DNA from: an uncultured Bacteroidota bacterium
GTDB lineage: Bacteria; Bacteroidota; Bacteroidia; Bacteroidales; SZUA-534
Length of the DNA stretch: 13,102 bases
Reading direction: 5' to 3'
Assembly (NCBI GenBank): GCA_937899145.1
Contig: CALBPW010000164.1
Location: 1-13,102, forward strand
A program made the translations under genes and the position numbers. Below the pieces are notes generated by a model. The model was not told the DNA's origin and ran no database searches. It was given only the letters and a program-made list of their open reading frames with translations. Below are positions 6,749 to 13,102 of this stretch, piece by piece. Positions within the stretch are counted from its first letter, which is position 1, and every line of letters starts with the position of its first letter.

Positions 6749-9628
6749 TCAATTCTCTTTCAAATGTTTAGCCACAAGTTCGAGCAATCTGTCCTTTTGC
6801 AGAGGTTTGTAAAGCACGTCGTCAAATTCATAGCCTTTCATTTTATGTCGAAACTCGCTGAGAGCAAAACTTGTTTGTGCGATAATTGGCACCGTTTTAT
6901 TAAACTCCCGAATTTGGTTCATAGCCTCAAAACCATCGATGATTGGCATTTGCAAGTCCATGAGCACAAGTTTGATGTCGGTGTCATCGTGGACGGCTTG
7001 CACAGCGGCTTCGCCATCGTAAGCAAGCTTGACTTGATAGCCCAAACCTTCTAAAATAGTGCCAATATAGATGGCATTAAATTCGTCATCTTCGGCCACC
7101 AATATTTTATTCTTTTGTTTTGCAAACAAGTTCGATTCCGGTTCGTGCTGTTGTTCATTAAATTCCTGATCACAAGGTATTTCGATAGTTACCATTGTGC
7201 CCACATCTAACGACGAATTGAACTCCATTTTTCCATGCAGCACATCAATGTACGCTTGACTAATCGGCAAGCCTAAACCGGCTCCGCGCGATTGTATAGT
7301 ATTCAGATTATCAACACGATAGAACATATTAAAGATGCGTTTTTTGTCGTTGTCGCCAACTCCAATGCCCGTGTCAACTACGCTGAATACAATTTTGCCG
7401 TCGCGCACGTGCGATTCCATAGTAACACTGCCGCTTGGCGTGTATTTTAATGCGTTGTCGAGCACATAATTAAGCACTTGCCGGATTTTGAATTTATCTG
7501 AAACGATTATCATTTTTTGTGGCAACTGGTTGTTGTGTGTCATCATCAGATTATTGTCGTTTCTGTTTTTTGCATCGTTGAAAACCTCATCGGCAAGTTT
7601 CTGAATATCAAACTTTTCTCGATTAACCGCTATTTGGTTTGAATCGATTTTTGAGGCTTCAACTGTGTTGGTTATTATTGAAAGCAGATTGTAGCCATTG
7701 CGTTGAATTATATCAACATATTTTGCGGTATTTTCGGGTGTGTTTTGCATCTTCAGCAAGTCGGTAAAGCCGATAATCGCATTCATCGGGGTGCGAATTT
7801 CGTGCGACAAAATTGATAGGAACGATGATTTCAGCCGCGAGCTTTCTTCGGCTTGCTTTTTCGCCTTTTCCATCTCTATTTCAGCCAATTTACGCCTGTT
7901 AATATTGATGTTATATCCCATATAACCAAGCAGTTTACCAGTTGAATCGAAGTTTGGTGTTGCGCAAATGTAAAACCAATAGTAGTTGCCGTTTCCGCAC
8001 AAAATGCGCAATTCTGTTTGGACGTCTTCACATCGGCTAACCAACTGTTTAGCAGCGGGCAAGCGTGTTTCGCGGTCATCGGGATGAATAAGATTTCGCC
8101 AATCGTCGTTATTTAAGAATGCTTTGCCGGCATCGCCTACAAAGTAAGTAAGTGCGGTGTTGGCATATATAAGATTTCCATTGGTATCGAATTTCCAGAT
8201 TTGCAAATCGCCTATATCGGTCAGATTTCTGAAATCGTTGTCTTTTGAGCCACTGGCGGTCTCAATCACGTCTTCTTGCTCTTTTATAAGCACTTGCACA
8301 AACATTTCGTCATTTATCATAAACGATGTGCCGACAATTGTCGCGAAAAATTTAGTTCCATCAACACAAACCATTTCTCGGTTAGCCTCGGTTGCGCTTT
8401 TCTGTCGAGTTGTAATTTTCGATATTTGTGCGCGAATGCTATCGAAGACTCCTTCGGCATAAACACTTTTTAAGTTGCGGCCGATAAGTTGGTCGGGGCT
8501 GTCGGCATGAAAAAGTTTGGTGCAATACTGGTTGACGTAAGTTATTTTTTCGTTCATATTGTGCACCAAAATAGCTTCTGGCATACTGTCCATCATTTGC
8601 TTGTACCGACGTTGAAGACTTGTGATGTCGGCTGCTAATTTTTCGTCAGTAATTTCACTGAAAAGCACATAGCGGCAAGGTTTCCCATTAAATTTGATGG
8701 CCATCGAAACTTTGTTCATGCAAATTTGCTCGCCATTTTTTTTAACAATATAGCATTTGTCGTCGTTCTGGATTTTCTTTTGCAAACTTGGGTCGGCAGT
8801 TTTCATCATTGTTGCAAATTGCGACGATAAATATTTGAAAATGCTTGTATTAAGTACCTCGTCAACAGTGTAGCCTAATATTTTGTTCACTGCCTGGTTC
8901 GACATTTGCACCTCGTATTGCTCCAAATCGTAAATACACATTGGATGCGGATTGCGGTTGAATATTGTCAAATAGCTATCATTACCTTGTTCAAGCAATT
9001 GTTTTTTGTAGTACATATTCGAATTATCGTTAAATGTAACCACGAAACCTGTCAGTAGATTCAACTCGTTCAATGTTGGCGAAAAGGTGCCGGCAATTGG
9101 TATCATTTTTCCGTCACGCTGCGTCAGCATTGTATCTTCAGGTAATATTATTTTTTCGTTACCACGCAACGCGTTTGCTATCAAGACATCAAGTTTTGTC
9201 CCTTCGTTATCGCTTATATTAAATACCGACACTATATTATGACCTACAAGTTGCTTACGGCTAAAACCTGTAAGTTGCATTGCGGCATCGTTCACGCTCC
9301 AAATGTTTCCGTTTCTGTCAACGGTGATAAGCCCCTCGCTGATATTTTGCAAAACAACTTGTAACTCTTTGGTATGCAGTTTCAAATTGGCTTCACGTTT
9401 AATCATATTTGCCAACATTCCGTGATGCAGACGTCGCCTGAATATTATAACTAACAGCGACAGCAACAAGATTGCCGCTACCACCGATACGACTGCCAAA
9501 ATCACAGTGCCATTGAGTAAAATCCGATTATCGATTATCAAAATTATTGCGAACGCCAATGCGCAAATTGCTGCCACATACAATGCGACAATCAATATTG
9601 TTTGTAATTTATAAGACAACTTTTTCAT
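6749..9628 (-). CDS. Hybrid sensor histidine kinase with four PAS domains and a receiver
   Basis: This 959-residue inner-membrane protein has two membrane helices (about 10-32 and 40-63) joined by only about 7 residues, so there is no periplasmic sensor. Sensing is presumably by the cytoplasmic PAS domains at about 85-200, 215-330, 345-460 and 467-590. A HisKA domain follows with the H-box SHEIRTPMNAI (phosphorylated His609), then an ATPase domain with VLDNALKYTPSG (N-box), DTGIGVGD and GAGLGLPIS. A C-terminal receiver (about 840-957) has acidic ED-D residues, phospho-acceptor D891 in LVLMDLQMPIIDG and a late lysine in YKPL. No DNA-binding domain is present, so output needs a separate phosphotransfer or regulator protein. 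A TTG at 9706 would add 26 unlikely residues; the ATG at 9628 begins a normal MKK-plus-helix N-terminus. It looks complete. Its signal and targets are unknown; the nearby sugar genes are only a positional hint. Confidence 0.93.
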   Translation of the reverse strand: MKKLSYKLQTILIVALYVAAICALAFAIILIIDNRILLNGTVILAVVSVVAAILLLSLLVIIFRRRLHHGMLANMIKREANLKLHTKELQVVLQNISEGLITVDRNGNIWSVNDAAMQLTGFSRKQLVGHNIVSVFNISDNEGTKLDVLIANALRGNEKIILPEDTMLTQRDGKMIPIAGTFSPTLNELNLLTGFVVTFNDNSNMYYKKQLLEQGNDSYLTIFNRNPHPMCIYDLEQYEVQMSNQAVNKILGYTVDEVLNTSIFKYLSSQFATMMKTADPSLQKKIQNDDKCYIVKKNGEQICMNKVSMAIKFNGKPCRYVLFSEITDEKLAADITSLQRRYKQMMDSMPEAILVHNMNEKITYVNQYCTKLFHADSPDQLIGRNLKSVYAEGVFDSIRAQISKITTRQKSATEANREMVCVDGTKFFATIVGTSFMINDEMFVQVLIKEQEDVIETASGSKDNDFRNLTDIGDLQIWKFDTNGNLIYANTALTYFVGDAGKAFLNNDDWRNLIHPDDRETRLPAAKQLVSRCEDVQTELRILCGNGNYYWFYICATPNFDSTGKLLGYMGYNININRRKLAEIEMEKAKKQAEESSRLKSSFLSILSHEIRTPMNAIIGFTDLLKMQNTPENTAKYVDIIQRNGYNLLSIITNTVEASKIDSNQIAVNREKFDIQKLADEVFNDAKNRNDNNLMMTHNNQLPQKMIIVSDKFKIRQVLNYVLDNALKYTPSGSVTMESHVRDGKIVFSVVDTGIGVGDNDKKRIFNMFYRVDNLNTIQSRGAGLGLPISQAYIDVLHGKMEFNSSLDVGTMVTIEIPCDQEFNEQQHEPESNLFAKQKNKILVAEDDEFNAIYIGTILEGLGYQVKLAYDGEAAVQAVHDDTDIKLVLMDLQMPIIDGFEAMNQIREFNKTVPIIAQTSFALSEFRHKMKGYEFDDVLYKPLQKDRLLELVAKHLKEN

Positions 9629-9944
9629 AATCAAGGTGTTATTAAGGTTAATATATTCCTCGGTTTTTGTTAGTTTAGAATCAATTTGTAAAAGTGATTG
9701 CCACAAATCTCAACAATCATCTGTATATCAATCTTATAAACTATCTTAAAACTACAATTGAAAAACGTATGAATATACCAAAACTTATGAAAAAAAATCT
9801 GGTTGCAATTGATTATTTACATTGCAACCAGACTGATATAAGTCAGTTTATAACAAATCTCAATTCAGTTAATGAGTTAGAGTAAAGAGTAATGTGTTGT
9901 ATGTAACTTCTTAACTCTCTTTCATCTAAACAGGCGTCCATACG
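9629..9944 (-). other. Non-coding gap between thyA and the histidine kinase
   Basis: This stretch of 316 bases holds no convincing gene. From the thyA side it consists of a 112-base 3' trailer (9833-9944), a strong terminator (9790-9832) and about 160 bases leading to the kinase start, where its promoter must lie. The best -7 candidate I find there, GAGATTTG on the minus strand, has one mismatch to TAnnTTTG and no well-spaced -33 box, so I do not call it. A small hairpin (ACTGA 9832-9836, TCAGT 9843-9847) adjoins the terminator stem. Confidence 0.6.
9790..9832 (-). terminator. Strong rho-independent terminator of thyA
   Basis: A perfect 12-bp inverted repeat (TCTGGTTGCAAT at 9798-9809, ATTGCAACCAGA at 9821-9832) has an 11-base loop. 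On the minus strand it is followed by eight T (plus-strand A-run 9790-9797). The orientation shows that it ends leftward transcripts from thyA, 113 bases after the thyA stop codon, and insulates the kinase gene. Confidence 0.88.
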
Positions 9945-10739
9945 CTATACCGACACTTCGCCTTTGATATGTGGATGCGGATTATAATTATCGAGGCGGA
10001 AATCGTCGTATTTGAACTTGAAAATATCGTCTGTTTCAGGATTTATCCACATTGTAGGTAACGGACGAGGTTCGCGTGAAAGTTGCAGTTTTACTTGGTC
10101 AAGATGATTATTATATATGTGCAGGTCGCCAAATGTATGGATAAATTCGCCCGGTTGAAGATGACAAACCTGAGCGACCATCATGGTTAGTAGGGCATAC
10201 GAAGCAATATTGAAAGGCACTCCAAGAAAAGCATCGGCACTACGTTGGTAAAGTTGACACGATAGCCGTCCGTTGCGCACGTAAAATTGGAAAAGAGCAT
10301 GACAAGGAGGCAGGGCCATTTGGTCGATGTCGGCTACATTCCAAGCGCTTACAATAAGCCGACGCGAGTCAGGGTTGGTTTTTATGTCATGAATCAATTT
10401 TGAAATCTGGTCGATGTGTGAGCCATCGGGTGCCGGCCACGAGCGCCATTGATAGCCATAAACGTGTCCTAAATTTCCATCGGCATCAGCCCACTCGTTC
10501 CAAATGCGTACTCCATTGTCTTGCAAATATTTAACATTGGTATCGCCAGCTAAAAACCAAAGCAACTCATGAATTATGGATTTCAAATGAAGTTTTTTAG
10601 TTGTCAGGCAAGGGAAACCATCGTTAAGATTGAAGCGCATTTGATAGCCAAAAGTACTAATTGTGCCTGTGCCTGTACGGTCGCTTTTGCTGTCGCCAGT
10701 TTCCAAAATGTGCGATAACATATCGAGGTATTGTTTCAT
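9945..10739 (-). CDS. thyA: Thymidylate synthase (ThyA)
   Basis: This enzyme methylates dUMP to dTMP with 5,10-methylenetetrahydrofolate, releasing dihydrofolate; it is cytosolic and supplies dTTP for DNA. At 264 residues it has the same length as the Escherichia coli enzyme. It carries R21 in SDRTGTGT, the [11 protein letters not shown] phosphate-binding segment, the catalytic Cys146 in [13 protein letters not shown], and the [19 protein letters not shown] and [12 protein letters not shown] folate/dUMP-binding motifs. It looks fully active. The dihydrofolate reductase gene (folA), often the next gene, is absent here; a terminator follows instead. The gene also sits in the same window as rfbA, which consumes dTTP, though that link is only metabolic. 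Confidence 0.98.
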   Translation of the reverse strand: MKQYLDMLSHILETGDSKSDRTGTGTISTFGYQMRFNLNDGFPCLTTKKLHLKSIIHELLWFLAGDTNVKYLQDNGVRIWNEWADADGNLGHVYGYQWRSWPAPDGSHIDQISKLIHDIKTNPDSRRLIVSAWNVADIDQMALPPCHALFQFYVRNGRLSCQLYQRSADAFLGVPFNIASYALLTMMVAQVCHLQPGEFIHTFGDLHIYNNHLDQVKLQLSREPRPLPTMWINPETDDIFKFKYDDFRLDNYNPHPHIKGEVSV

Positions 10740-10763
10740 AGCAGAAGATTTTTGCGCAATTTA

Positions 10764-10771
10764 CAAATTTA
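10764..10771 (-). promoter_or_regulatory. Bacteroidota-type -7 box upstream of thyA
   Basis: TAAATTTG on the minus strand is a perfect match to TAnnTTTG and lies 24 bases before the thyA ATG. It shares the 11-mer CAATAAATTTG with the wlbA promoter. No TTG sits 19-21 bases upstream (the nearest TTTG is 27 bases away), so the -33 element is weak or absent. Confidence 0.5.
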
Positions 10772-10841
10772 TTGCCGATTAAAGTTTTGTTTGGAAATCA
10801 AACTGTCTAATGTCGATTTATTCCACTGATAATCAAGTCGG

Positions 10842-10899
10842 TTCATAATTCATAATTCATAATTCATAATTCATAATTCATAATTCGTAATTCGTAATT
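10842..10899 (-). repeat. Heptanucleotide tandem repeat, about 8 units
   Basis: On the plus strand there are six copies of TTCATAA (10842-10883) followed by two copies of TTCGTAA (10884-10897), with no imperfect units. Read on the minus strand as AATTACG x2 then AATTATG x6, the tract begins with the last two bases of the TAA stop codon of the outer-membrane barrel gene. It therefore forms the start of that gene's 3' trailer and the far end of the thyA upstream region. The variant units are grouped, not mixed, as expected for growth by slippage after one base change. It is a simple sequence repeat, not a CRISPR. Confidence 0.95.
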
Positions 10900-12247
10900 A
10901 AAATAAGTATCCCATTTTAACATAAAGATTCGATTTTTTACCCGAATCTTGATTATTGAAAGGTGTTGCCCAATCGACTGACAAGATGAAATTTTCGTTC
11001 ATGGCTATTTTCAGCCCCATACCGCCCGAGGCATGCGGACGATAAATTTTTGAAGTTGAAAAATCAAAATAATCATCAATATTTTCGTTTGACGCCAAAA
11101 GTGATAAACGCAGATTTTCTTTGTCAATATCAACAGGTTGCAAAACCATGCCGACATCAACAAGCGGATTAATGGCGACATAAAAATGTTGTCCGCCTAT
11201 GTCGAAATTGACCATGCGCAAGCGCGCTTCGAAATTAGCAAGGGCAAAACCGCGAGATAGAATGCGATTGCGCATTATGCCACGAAGCGAACTTGAGCCG
11301 CCCAAACTTTCATAAACAGCACGTTTAAGAAACAATGTATTATGATAACAATACATATAAAAAGGTGTTTTGCCAGCCAATGTCAATTGAGTGCTAAGGC
11401 GATAGGCGAACACCGCACGTGGCGTGCCGAGTTGCGAATATTGGCGGAAATCGGCATTGAATTTCAGGCTGTTAAATTCAGATTTATCATTAAACGAGGC
11501 GGTGTAAGTCAGAAACGCGTCAGCCCAAATACCTGTTGACGGCGCAGCTGTAAAATTCCGACTATCGTAGGTTGCGCCAACATGCAGAAAAGGGAAAAGA
11601 CCGCCATCTGTTTCGTTTTTGGCAATCAAGCCCCATTGCTGGTATTTATCATAAAGTCCTTCAATATCGGGTAATTTTTTGCTATCGCGCTGTCCCCGAT
11701 TCAGTTTGTCAACATCAACCCTATCGACATCGAAATTAAGAATGCCCAAACCAAAATTCCAATTCAAACGCGTTGCAAATTTACCTTGAACATCGGCCGC
11801 CCCCCGAAACATATTACGATGATATTTGTAAAAGGCGCGCGACTGGTAATCTGCCGATTCATCATCGCGCCATGCGTCGTTATAAATAGCTTGATAGCCG
11901 TTAAAGCCAACAAAATCACTCATTGCGTCAGGCACGTAGGATATGTCGATGGTAAGCTGATGATTGGGAATGAGCGATTTGGTATCGAAATTGAGACGGA
12001 AAAGGCCGTTGCGCTTAGTGGTGTAGCTGGCTTCGGCATAAATAGAATGCAGATATTCGGGATAGGTGCTGCCATCGCCATAAAAATAAATATTGGTGAG
12101 TGCACCATATTGAAAACCAAGGTCGGCATCGTAGGAAATGCTTGGCAGGGCTCCAAAAGTCCAGCCTGTCTTAGCCTCTTGCGAGAAGATGATGTTTGCC
12201 GGCAATAATGCACAAACAAAAGCACAGATTTTACATAAATTTCTCAT
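10898..12247 (-). CDS. Outer-membrane beta-barrel protein, BamA/TamA (Omp85) C-terminal type without POTRA
   Basis: This 449-residue protein has a signal peptide (about residues 1-23, ending NIIFSQ before EAKTG), followed directly by alternating aromatic/polar beta strands. The Omp85 hallmark GGSSSLRGIMRNRILSRG, followed by ALANFEARLRM, matches the GGxxSLRG...R segment of the surface-antigen barrel. The C-terminus ends in aromatic YVKMGYLF as expected for a barrel recognised by BamA. There is no room for POTRA domains, so it is not BamA itself. Related stand-alone barrels in Bacteroidota are of unknown function. A TTG at 12253 is in frame, but the ATG at 12247 gives the normal signal peptide and leaves 2 bases after the DUF819 stop, suggesting an operon with translational coupling. 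A heptamer repeat begins inside its stop codon. Confidence 0.85.
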   Translation of the reverse strand: MRNLCKICAFVCALLPANIIFSQEAKTGWTFGALPSISYDADLGFQYGALTNIYFYGDGSTYPEYLHSIYAEASYTTKRNGLFRLNFDTKSLIPNHQLTIDISYVPDAMSDFVGFNGYQAIYNDAWRDDESADYQSRAFYKYHRNMFRGAADVQGKFATRLNWNFGLGILNFDVDRVDVDKLNRGQRDSKKLPDIEGLYDKYQQWGLIAKNETDGGLFPFLHVGATYDSRNFTAAPSTGIWADAFLTYTASFNDKSEFNSLKFNADFRQYSQLGTPRAVFAYRLSTQLTLAGKTPFYMYCYHNTLFLKRAVYESLGGSSSLRGIMRNRILSRGFALANFEARLRMVNFDIGGQHFYVAINPLVDVGMVLQPVDIDKENLRLSLLASNENIDDYFDFSTSKIYRPHASGGMGLKIAMNENFILSVDWATPFNNQDSGKKSNLYVKMGYLF

Positions 12248-12249
12248 AA

Positions 12250-13102
12250 TCAAAACAATCGGATAAGATAAACGACAGACATTCCCACATAAGTTCCGAT
12301 AGCGTAGCCCACAAGTCCGATAACTATTCCGCTGATTAACACTTTTTTATTGCCAATTGCGGCGACCACAGGCGGAATAAATGGCGGCGAGCAAAGCAGC
12401 CCGACACTTGCCACTGTAAACAAATCGCCACTGATACGGAAAAAGCGACAGAAAATTATATGTAAAATAATGGTTGTCAACATTATAAACAATTCGAAGA
12501 ACATAATTGCCAGAGCCGAGGTGTTTAGGGCTGAAATATCGAATTTTGAGGCAGCAACCAAACAAAATAGCAATATGAAAATCATGCCAAGTTCGAATGT
12601 TTTGGGCAAATTCCGGATTGTATCGTTGAACGATGCCAATATCGCTAAAGTGGTGATTGCCAGTATAACTACAAGTTCATTTATCTTGCCATAAATCAGT
12701 ATTGACAGTCCCGCACCCACACCTACAAAAGCGATTGAAAGTAATAATCCGAGAATCGCCTTACGAAAATTGCCATTGCTGAAAAATTCGCCATAATTTT
12801 CAACACCGGTGTCAATTTTATCGTCATCAGAAATAGTAACAGCTGCGTCGGCAAAAGGCAGTGCGCGACGAATCAGCTTGTAGCCACCAGCCACTATGAA
12901 CACAAGGAACGGAAATGTTACTACCATCTCGAAACCATAAACCAAAAGCAATGTTGTTTCTTGAACATGAAGTATTGAATTGATTGCAAAGAAGTTGAGT
13001 GTGCCGCCGGTGTAAATTCCAACCATCAGTGCGGCAAGACTGTCAGGGCTTTCGATGCCCGAATTGCGGAAAATAAAATAGGCTGATATTACGGCAATTA
13101 CA
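12250..13102 (-). CDS. DUF819 family integral membrane protein, N-terminus beyond the window
   Basis: The last 283 residues are visible and the frame stays open to the window end. The internal ATG at 13026 is not the start, because the family pattern continues upstream (SLAALMVGIYTGG spans it). The motif YTGGTLNFFAI near the start and LLCSPPFIPPVVAAIGNKKVLISG near the end fit DUF819 (YjcL-like) proteins, which usually have about 380-400 residues. At least seven hydrophobic segments are present, separated by one polar cytoplasmic-type loop rich in Asp (AVTISDDDKIDTG). The family resembles secondary carriers, but its substrate is not established. It ends 2 bases before the outer-membrane barrel gene. 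Confidence 0.85.
   Translation of the reverse strand, partial: VIAVISAYFIFRNSGIESPDSLAALMVGIYTGGTLNFFAINSILHVQETTLLLVYGFEMVVTFPFLVFIVAGGYKLIRRALPFADAAVTISDDDKIDTGVENYGEFFSNGNFRKAILGLLLSIAFVGVGAGLSILIYGKINELVVILAITTLAILASFNDTIRNLPKTFELGMIFILLFCLVAASKFDISALNTSALAIMFFELFIMLTTIILHIIFCRFFRISGDLFTVASVGLLCSPPFIPPVVAAIGNKKVLISGIVIGLVGYAIGTYVGMSVVYLIRLF

Noticed and set aside
9694..9885. Open frame of 63 codons on the plus strand in the thyA-kinase gap
   Set aside because: It contains the perfect thyA terminator hairpin, overlaps the kinase leader, resembles no family I know and lacks a promoter or ribosome-binding signal.
10842..10899. Possible CRISPR or iteron array
   Set aside because: The units are only 7 bases long and directly abutting, with no spacers; there are no cas or replication genes nearby.
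11786..12208. Open frame of 140 codons on the plus strand
   Set aside because: It is antisense to the barrel gene, whose signal peptide and Omp85 motif fix the real coding strand.
10898..12253. The barrel gene as BamA
   Set aside because: BamA is about 800 residues with POTRA domains; here the mature protein starts directly with barrel strands.

Overview
The window looks like chromosome of a member of the Bacteroidota, probably Bacteroidales or a close relative. The coding DNA is moderately AT-rich. Three promoter-like sites match the Bacteroidota housekeeping -7 box TAnnTTTG. Several families are typical of the phylum: the DUF2752/'CCC motif' membrane pair, a HAMP-GAF-PAS receptor without an output domain, and a four-PAS hybrid histidine kinase. 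The species cannot be named from this sequence alone.

The left part (1-2940) reads rightward. A terminator closes an unseen upstream gene. It is followed by a membrane receptor (two membrane helices, HAMP, GAF, coiled coil, PAS, no catalytic domain) with its own terminator. Next come two small membrane proteins, DUF2752 and a CCC-motif-like protein, only 2 bases apart. A bidirectional terminator at 2985-3021 separates this half from everything to its right, which reads leftward.

The middle part (3038-6598, minus strand) is a nucleotide-sugar cluster in the transcribed order wlbA-like dehydrogenase, rfbA, rfbC, rfbB. It supplies dTDP-glucose, the dTDP-4-keto-6-deoxyglucose intermediate and its 3,5-epimer, plus a UDP-GlcNAc-uronate 3-dehydrogenase. 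The last rhamnose enzyme (RmlD) and the usual WlbA partners are not in the window. Cell-surface polysaccharide or glycan precursor synthesis is the obvious role.

The right part (6749-13102, minus strand), in transcribed order, holds a DUF819 membrane protein that runs off the window end. A POTRA-less Omp85-type outer-membrane barrel starts 2 bases after it. Then comes a heptanucleotide tandem repeat whose first unit begins inside the barrel gene's stop codon, thyA (thymidylate synthase) with a strong distal terminator, and the hybrid histidine kinase. The kinase lies just upstream of the sugar cluster, but wlbA has a good promoter of its own.

I see no CRISPR array, insertion sequence, tRNA, rRNA or obvious defence system. 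Most of the window is ordinary chromosome. The least explained items are the cysteine-motif membrane pair, the output-less receptor, the DUF819/barrel pair and the heptamer repeat.
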